A stretch of DNA of 64,000 bases, taken from assembly GCA_010909165.1 (NCBI GenBank), contig MU008155.1, forward strand, positions 496,001-560,000, given 5' to 3'. Positions 56,043-64,000 of this stretch are shown in pieces; position 1 is the first letter of the stretch; every line of letters starts with the position of its first letter. A model generated the notes under the pieces. It saw only the letters and a list, made by a program, of their open reading frames with translations. It was not told the origin of the DNA and did no database searches. The stretch comes from Anthoceros angustus. Taxonomy: Eukaryota > Streptophyta > Anthocerotopsida > Anthocerotales > Anthocerotaceae. Position numbers and translations under genes: made by a program.

Positions 56043-59000
56043 GTTTGCAGTTCCAATTAGTTTTGCCAAGTGGGGTTCATCTAGTGAACTATCACCCCGA
56101 ACTAGAAACCTAAAGAGTGCTGAACCAAACTGAACCACATACTTTTTATTTCCTATCACCCATCCCCTAAAGCACTCATAAATCGATTTGTTAAAATAAC
56201 AAATCACCCTCAAGTAATGATATCGTTAAATAATGATAAATGATAGTTCAGTTCGAGGTTTACAATCATAAATTAAAAATGTTGTCATTTCACCTGAGTT
56301 CGGTCTCAACTATGTAGAAGAACGTATGATTCAATTGTGTTCATAGTTCGATTTTGAACTGAACCATGCATGCCACCTCAACCAACTACGTGCAACGTAT
56401 AATTGTGTTCGTGCCATAGCTGGTGGAGTTTAGTAGTGTCCTTAAAAGTGTAACATTATCTTACATATTAGTCATCAGCTGCTAGTCATGACCCTAAATT
56501 AGAACCCAAATTGGACCGAGGTCGAGAAGGGGCCTGTAGGATGCATAGTGTGGGAGACAATAATTTGAGACAACAACCTAATCATCACTCAGAAAAAGGA
56601 GGGCACCACACCTGGACGATATTGCCAACACCAGGATGACGTGTAAGGAAGAAAATCAGGAGATGACAACTAGCTGGGCGTAAAACATTTTTGCACAAAA
56701 AAAATGGCGGTTAGTTGTCAAAGTCGTGCAGAGGAGACAGCTTGTGTTACACACTATTGTGTATCTCTTTTAAAATGCAACTCATTGTAAGCTCGAATAT
56801 CATAGGATCTATCTTTGTATGTATATGTGCGCCAACACCGGCATGACTTACCTAGCTCACGGTTCCCCACCACACATAAGCTTATTTGCCATGAATCGGA
56901 AGTGGCCGCAACACACGTAAGCGACACATGTCGTAGGAGTTTACCATTTTTTTCTTCTAGCTGCTTAACACATGGAACTTGATTTCTGCAACTGAAAGTT
57001 GTCAGGACTGACGAAGAATGTGCTAAATGGTGTCAGGAGTAGGAGTCTAACTTCTAATTAGCATGACGTTTGTTTACTAAGACCGGTGGCATGATGTCCA
57101 CCGCGCATGTTGTAACAGCGTTGTAAAACTTAATGTAAATGATCCTCTCTTCTCATAAATGGTGGACTTGTAGAAGGATCTACTTCCCTGCTTGAGGTTC
57201 ACGATTTGGTCACTTATATGTACAGGTTTGCAACACAAAGGTGAAAAAGCAACTTAGTACTGCATGTTTGCTCCAAAACTATGTGCCACGTGATAAGATT
57301 ATCTACATTCATTGTACATCTCTTCGTTGAATTTTGTATTCAAAACTAGGAAGCGCAAGCCTAAAAGGAAGATTATTTCCTGGTTCCCATAGTCAAAGGA
57401 AATGGAATAATTGGCTCCATTTTAGGTGAAGGGACCATTAAATCTATGACTTTTAAAATACCTCATACCTAATAAAGACTGAAAACCTGAATAAATAATG
57501 ATGATATTTTGAAAGAGCCGTTTTTTAAGGCGGAAGAAAGTAGAGCTATATTCATGGTTGGTGTCCTTCATAACTAAATCAGAGGAACTTGACTTGACGC
57601 TGCAAACGTCTAAAGTGTTAATGGATGTCCTTATTATGAGCGCTGTATATTTTGCGTACAATTGCGAGCAATCAAATGCTATGATCCAAGCTAACCTGCA
57701 CAACCAAGCTCTTGGCGTAAAAAACTTATACATCAACAAAAAGTTGAATATCGTACGCCCTTCACGCCAAAACCAAGTCTTTCTTGCTCGGCACCAAAAT
57801 CATGTTCCTTATCCTATAGGTTATGGAACCTATGTCCCTCACTCGTAAGTTATCCAATTGTAGAGAACTTAACCACATTGTTATTTAATAGGTATTTGCA
57901 ATCACAGCATAGGCTCATTTTGGCTGCAAATATGACGAGAGGGCAATGAAAATATTTTTTGATGATGCAAAATTAAAATATGGGTTCGCCAGATACGGGC
58001 ATGCTGTTCCTGGGAGACACTACTGGTCACTACACATTTATTGCGACCAAGTGACCCGTTGAAATGCTTACATGCATTTGAGTAAGCAAATCAATACCAA
58101 AAAAAAATGTTCACACCCAGAGGTTAAACCAGTGGCAAGGAATTCAGATTGTGCTTACTTGCTTTTATACATACATAGAACGGGGACCAATGTAGGGATA
58201 AATGATGAGTTCTTACCATAGATTTCAACAAAATCAATGAAATCAATTATAGAGAGAGGCCAAATTCTCATTCTAGCATGACCTCTCATTGAGATATGGA
58301 GAAAGAGGAAAGAGAAGGACATAAGTTGCCCAAATTATTTTACCAAAGTGATATAAAGGTATGGCCTTTTTTGTGAGCAACGGCCAGTAGCAGCAAACAA
58401 GACTATGGACTCCCCCCGTTTACGCAGTGACCAATTTGATTATGAAAAGATACAAATAAACGTCATATTTGTAGATGTTTCTAGAAACAGCAAAGACTCA
58501 ATGCCAAAATCTCTATTGAAATCATGGAACTCGAACGTCAAAATTGACACTCCACACTAGTACTGAAGGACGAACTGATTCACTTTGAATCGTTTTGGGT
58601 GCATTCTGCGCTATTCAGATTTCTTTGTAACAGTTGAAGAGTTGGGACATTTGAACAAAGATGTCGGGTACTCTGAGGAACATGCAAATGTTTTAAACAA
58701 AAAATGTCAATACCATCTTCATGGCTTATGATGAGCAATAAGCTTAGATTCCTCAAAGATTCCTTGAAATTAGGCGAGTCCACATGCCAAACCAAGTTTA
58801 TCATGGATTTTCGCAATGAAAATTTTGACCAACACGTTCCAGGCCTCAGATCATGCTGATTTAGGGTGTCCATGATAGTGACATGGAGCCTTGATAAAGT
58901 TTGCTTTATGAACTTTGCTCTTGTTCTTCGAAGAGGCGGGAAGATGCTCGTATGCATCGCCGTGGCCATCGAGGCTCCTCGCAATCGAGTCAAAATTACT

Positions 59001-59830
59001 AGGTTAGGCATCAAAGCCCCTCTTTTGTTTTCTAACTGAAGAGGGGGTGGAACTGACCATGCTCGTAATTGTGCAGGAGAAAATAGGGCAACCCGATTTT
59101 CATTTATTTGGGGTTGGTAAAATACTATTCACCCGAATAGATCGAAAAAAGGGCCTCCTCCTTCTTGGGTCAAAAGGCTAGATGCTTCTATTATTAAAGC
59201 AGTGCGTTTATGAAACGGGCAAACTTACTAGTACTAGTGAACTAATATTTCATAATTCGATATTTGTTATTTCATTCTAATGCCTCGACCATATAAGTTT
59301 GGTAAGGCATGAGCGTTCCACAAATGTTGCATCAATAGGCCATGTACCTACCCCTTTTGGGGTTGCTTGAAAGTAGACCTCGCCGAGCTTGTTCATTATA
59401 AGACCCCAATTCTTGGTCATGTGTTGCTATCAAATGTGGGTTTAGTTCATTGTCATTGCTAGTTTGTATGTTATGTAAAATTATATATTGACGTACAAAG
59501 ACTCAATGAAATATTTAATAAAGCTGTGAATAGCATCAATAATACCAATAAGGTCCTTGTGAGTCGCATCAACAACACCAATTGAGTCCTTACTTCCGTT
59601 GAAATCTTGTCTTAACCATCTACCTGCTCATTCCAGAAGGCCATTGTATATAATGTAACTCTCGTTGAATAATTACTACGTTAACTCTATGAAAAACTTC
59701 ACAAGCTGTCCAATTGTTCTTTGCTAGAACAATATGAATTTCTTGTAGCATTATTGTGTAGGGCAATAGCAACTTGTTTATCTACATCCAAAACTATATC
59801 ATGAATTCATGAAAAACCTGGTACTAGTTT
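56043..59830. other. AT-rich intergenic DNA
   Basis: I see no convincing gene. The longest frame (minus 58580-59014, 144 codons) has no recognisable domain and lies in AT-rich sequence. Degenerate transposon fragments may be present but none could be named. Confidence 0.45.
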
Positions 59831-59980
59831 AGCCTGTAAGTCCTCGTACATCATATCATACAAGTAGTTGAATGTCGTTCATCATAAACCATGTGAACCT
59901 TCTTTGGCCTGCAAGTCCTCATGCACCATGTCACACAAGTAGTTGAATGTTGTTCATCATAAACCATGTGAACCTTCTTT
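59831..59980. repeat. 75-bp tandem duplication
   Basis: The unit at 59831-59905 recurs at 59906-59980 with a few substitutions. Shared words include CAAGTAGTTGAATGT and CATCATAAACCATGTGAACC. Here divergence is by substitution without indels, unlike in the GC-rich half of the window. Confidence 0.9.
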
Positions 59981-60699
59981 CATCATCTTCCAAAACTTAT
60001 GTCTGCAGTGCTACCAAAAGATATGCTGTCTAAGATATTAATTTATCTACTCATAAAATATTATTTAAAATAAACAAAAGACCATAATCGAATCGCCATG
60101 CAGAACCTACCTTCACTCCCGCTTTGCTTCGACCACATGAAGTTCAATTGCAGAGGACATTGCTTTGGCGGCTGCCACTGGCTCTTTCTGGACAGCTTGT
60201 GTCAGGTAATTCAACACACATCTCTAGCTAGGTGGGGAGTTTGAAGAGCAGACGAAGAAATTATGTCTCATCCGTCCACACATCCAGGATACCTTTGGTT
60301 CACGGGCCACACGATGGTGTTCTGCTCGATTTTCTGCGAAATGCTATGGCTAGCAAGAAGTGGCAGTTCGCCAAACCCGATGACTTGCGAGTTTCAATTC
60401 TGTCTGTCCGTAATCTTGCGGTGGGCCTCCGCCTCACTGCTGTCAAAGGCCGCTCTAGGCAAGCTTACCACTTCCAAGACAGTGAGTCCCTGCCATCTTT
60501 GTGGTTGCCACACAATGAAAGCTTATGACGGTCCCGGGGTTGATATCGTGTTCTTCGTAACGATGCCCAAGGCTCGGCTTGTCCAAATCTGTTGACGGCA
60601 CGTGGGAAACCTATACGAGGCGGTGAGCTTGGAAGCCAACCGACATGGTGGCAGTCACTCTTTTTAACGTGCCAGGGCATAGCAAGGGAATGTGACTCC
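59981..60699. other. Intergenic DNA, possible PPR gene remnant
   Basis: Mixed-composition sequence from about 60115 onward is less AT-rich than its surroundings and may be the decayed downstream part of the PPR remnant. Frames on both strands (for example plus 60232-60528) lack recognisable motifs. Confidence 0.3.
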
Positions 60700-61642
60700 T
60701 TGCTAGGAAGCCATCAGCGTGCTGTCCTCGATCTCCAATTTGTGCATCATCTCCTTCCTCTTTTCAAAGCCAGTACTCCAACAGTCGCATATGCCTGCAG
60801 GAGGCATACGAAATGTCACAGAATTGGAGGATTGGGTATAGCCATGCCTTCTTCTCGCATAGCACTGTAGGATGGAGAGCTTTCTGGCCCATGCCCAGCT
60901 GAGCATAACCTGTAATGAGTCCAGTCCAGGTCACAACGTCTTTCTTACCAAGTCTGTCCAACGAACTCTTAGCATCTCTAAGCTGCCGCACTTTGCCAAA
61001 TGGTTGGCTACAAACACATCAGCTTGGTGTCCTAGCTCCCTGACTTGCGCATGAAGCTGGTTCCCATTATCCAAGGCTGGGGTGCCATGTAATTGCACAC
61101 GCCTGCAGAGGCACACAAACTGCACGGAATCGGGGACAGCGATGCCTTACTCGTTCCATGGCCCAGTACAGATGAAGGCCTTCTCGCCCCATGCGCATCC
61201 TGTAAGTTGCCATACTTTGCATACAAGCCCTCCAAGCAGTTAACTACAAACCAAGACCCTTCTTCCATACACACTTCTTCAGTGAAGTAAAAGTGTGAGA
61301 CTGAGAAACAAACGAGTCTGTTTGCACTAAACGCCCAATGCCCCCACAGCCTCAGTGCGATGGCCGTCATCACACAGACTTGTCACGGTTTCACCTGTGA
61401 ACTTCAGGCATTTGCTGGGCTCCTGGCAGACGTGGTTGCAAGAGCTTCCGCCGAGCATATGGATGCAAGAGGCAACATGGCAGAAAGCCAACGAAGAACT
61501 TCATAGAAATCGAACGCAAAGCCTTAACACAACATGGGGCAGTGCAGCTGCTGATGAATTTCACAGAGCCAGGGAACCCACTGAGATCCTCTAGACTGCC
61601 ACACTTTGCATACATGTTCACCAGACTGTTGTCTGCGAACAC
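60700..61642 (-). pseudogene. PPR protein pseudogene (PLS-type remnants)
   Basis: The minus strand holds pieces typical of plant pentatricopeptide-repeat proteins, in order and in different frames: DNSLVNMYAKCGSLED (about 61590-61635), VVNCLEGLYAKYGNLQDA (about 61200-61255), DVFVANHLAKCGSLE (about 60985-61030) and KKDVVTWTGLITGYAQLGMG (about 60885-60945). These are alternating repeats of the kind found in organelle RNA-editing factors. Frames change between pieces and no continuous reading frame covers even two repeats. It is therefore a dead copy unless introns, which I do not see, join them. Confidence 0.75.
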
Positions 61643-64000
61643 ACCTGTAATCTATTAAATGCTGCAGCATCACAATGCACAGACGGAAGGCTTCGTAGCT
61701 CATTCTCTGCTGGGATATCCTGTTAATATGTCAGTTTAGGTCACCACCTCTCTTCTTACAGACAAACAAATCAGGCTCAAGCCCTCTGGGCAACCCATCA
61801 TCTGGTGCATATCTTGTAGCTGACCTGCAAGTTTTTCATTCACAGCGCTGAAGCAAGAGGATGCTAGCAGACCTGAACGGCCAAGGACCATTTCATTTTA
61901 CTGTGGACCATGCAGAAGGCCTTGCGTCTGCTAATTGACCACTTATTTGAGTGAAAGCTAATACGGAGAAAGAATGGGAGCAAGGACAGACCTTGTTCTG
62001 CCTCTCCCTATTTAGCTTACTTTAGCTTGCCTAGGAGCTTGCGTGGTTCTTGTAGGGTTTATATGCTAGGTAGGGAATCAGAGAATTTTAACCCCAGAAT
62101 GACAATGGATCTCGTTTCGAGACTTTGCCACCTTTTCCCATCTTCTTGGATAGAAAAAAATATATGACAACAAATCATGTTAATATATCTTTAGTGAAGG
62201 ATTCTGTTCTCCACATGAAGGATTCTGTTCTCCACATTATAGAAAAAAAATATAAAAGTTCTAAATCATTACCTCTAGTCCCAACGCGAAGAATGTTTAA
62301 AAAGCTCTTCAACCTTTCAAGAAACAGATGTCATTATTACGTGCATACTGATGGGATGCTCCATATTTTTGGTACGTTGGAAAGGTCTTGTCTTGGACTA
62401 TATGTCCTATTGTTTTCAGAAAAAATAGAATATTTTAACTATATATTTTTCAAAATATATTTTTTCAAAAACTAGGGACATAGTCAAAGAAAAGGCCTTT
62501 CTAACTCATTAAAAACTTGGACCGTCGGATGAGTAATAAGGAAATAATGGCTCCCATTTCATGAGGGGTTTGTGAGTTTTCTAAGAGATTCCTTTGCGTT
62601 TGGACAAGATATATATACGTAAAAAAATAATTATTTTTTGTAATTTAGAGGAAATAATTTCTCACAAAAAAAATATGAACATAAACTAACATCATACAAA
62701 AATTGTTCGCAATGTTAAAAAAACATTGTCAAAAGACTCGATTTGAGTGGTTTGGGTATCCTAGGGTAAATATAGTTTTGCTAAACAAGACCAAGTAAAG
62801 TCAATAGCCCGGATGGCCCGCCACCAATGCAGCTAGGTCCTAGGAGATTTTTTAATACTATTCAACCTAGGGTCTTGACAAACCTACCCAAAAGCTGATA
62901 CATGGTAAAGACTCCCGTTACTGTTCTATCCTTCAATATTTATACTCACTTCAGGTTTCACTTACCCCTCATATCGGCATACATATAGGCACATGGCAAG
63001 GGGGCATACGTACATTCACACACAGCAAGGGTCCTGGGCACAAACCATGGCAAAATCGCGATACAAGGGAGTGACAGTCTTGCACAAGATACTGGTAGTA
63101 GGTATTATTGGTCAGTCACAGAAGTAGATGCAATACTGGACAGTTGCTAGTGCGGTGAAGAGGTTGCTAGTGCGGTGAAGAGCCCCCTGCAAACGTCACG
63201 CTGTTAAACAATTTGGCATAGCAAGGAAGGCAAGGTAAGGATGCATCATTAGTGAGTTGTAGAAACTTGATGAAGCACAGAAAATCACACAAACACAACT
63301 TTGATGATGGAAGTGAGGTGATACATAGAGAAACCCGGCCTTAGTAATTGGCCGGGCTGCACTAGCTTTATACCTCCCGCCAGTCAAGCTAGCTACCTCC
63401 CTATCCTCTAACGTCTCTCTGTCATTGGCTACACATCCTTCTCCCTCCAAATATCTCGCCTCATCGGTGTCATGCCTAAACAAAATCCACGGGGACCAGC
63501 AATCTTGTAGACATTCGGTTTGAAATATGAACCCATGCGAGGGCTAGGCCATGTTAGGCTACATATCTTGGATTAATTAACAATAAATAATATAATAGTA
63601 ATAAATTTGGATAAAATAAGATAAAAATAAAAAGAGATAAATAAACTAAATAGTAGCTACCCTGTTAAGAAGCTGCTTGTAATTGGATGCTTTATGCAAT
63701 TTCCTTGTAGAGAGGAATTACTATAGCCACTTATGAAGTTCTGCCTAGAGAAGCCTCTCAATGATAATTGGTCTGCAAGAATTCACAAGGGTTAGCAACT
63801 ATAGCTGGGGCTAGCATATGGGATATTTAAGGGCTAGAGTAAGAGGGCTAAGAGGATAGTGCATTTGATTCTTTTCTATGCCTTGTGTTTTGAGATGTGG
63901 AGAGCTTAGCTAGGAGAGCTTGGTATTGAGTCAAGGGCAGGAGCGAGAAGGGCATATATAGCTAGATAGATTTATTGTGGATTATGTGAATAAAGAGTAG
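61643..64000. other. AT-rich intergenic DNA to window end
   Basis: No gene recognised. It contains two short exact tandem duplications: 21 bp (TGAAGGATTCTGTTCTCCAC plus A) at 62195-62215 and 62216-62236, and 20 bp (GTTGCTAGTGCGGTGAAGAG) at 63143-63162 and 63163-63182. Small frames (62125-62475 plus, 63196-63483 minus) have no domain. Confidence 0.5.

Noticed and set aside
58580-59014. 144-codon minus-strand frame as a gene
   Set aside because: No recognised motif and no supporting neighbouring exons in AT-rich intergenic DNA.
1-64000. tRNA or rRNA genes
   Set aside because: I found no tRNA-like cloverleaf with A and B boxes and no conserved rRNA segment by eye; a covariance-model scan would be decisive.

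Overview
The window is nuclear DNA of a streptophyte (green plant lineage). It holds two multi-exon genes with GT-AG introns, one of them a CASTOR/POLLUX/DMI1-type nuclear-envelope channel. It also holds a plant Ty3/gypsy retrotransposon and remains of a pentatricopeptide-repeat (PPR) gene. I cannot name the species. Short introns, and a gene whose C-terminal half looks like a bacterial cell-wall amidase, fit a bryophyte, lycophyte or streptophyte alga better than a seed plant, but that is inference.

Layout. 1-10517 and 27642-29144 form one GC-rich repetitive tract that I could not assign to a known family. It contains nested direct duplications (about 367 bp, 615 bp and 1.77 kb) and two GGCGGG-type arrays in opposite orientation. 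It is interrupted by a complete LTR retrotransposon on the minus strand (10523-27636, 5-bp target duplication CCATG), with very long LTRs (3.68 kb and 7.02 kb), a primer-binding site, a polypurine tract and decayed gag-pol. Next comes a direct tandem duplication of about 8.4 kb (29145-37622 and 37623-45990). Each copy carries an AT-rich stretch, a satellite of about 300 bp, a very GC-rich CCATGG-studded minisatellite, an inverted-repeat-like segment matching the left edge of the window, and the promoter and first two exons of the downstream gene.

The duplication ends inside intron 2 of a plus-strand gene (45580-48359, modelled as 14 exons, 479 aa). Copy 1 is therefore a truncated, frameshifted gene start and copy 2 runs into the intact gene. 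The first part of that protein looks strand-rich. Its last 207 residues have the spaced His, Glu, His and Glu of the zinc-dependent N-acetylmuramoyl-L-alanine amidase family. The channel gene lies tail-to-tail with it on the minus strand (48878-54238, 12 coding exons, 1121 aa). The main discovery candidate is in this gene: the exon encoding the CGWRRDIDDMI segment is present twice in tandem, in the same phase, 65 bp apart, as expected for mutually exclusive exons.

54239-64000 is AT-rich and gene-poor, with a broken PPR gene at about 60700-61642 and several short exact tandem duplications.

A caution runs through the window. Repeat copies differ mostly by 1-6 bp insertions and deletions at GC-rich places rather than by substitutions, whereas both intact genes are clean. 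Part of the apparent decay of the transposons may be sequencing or consensus error.
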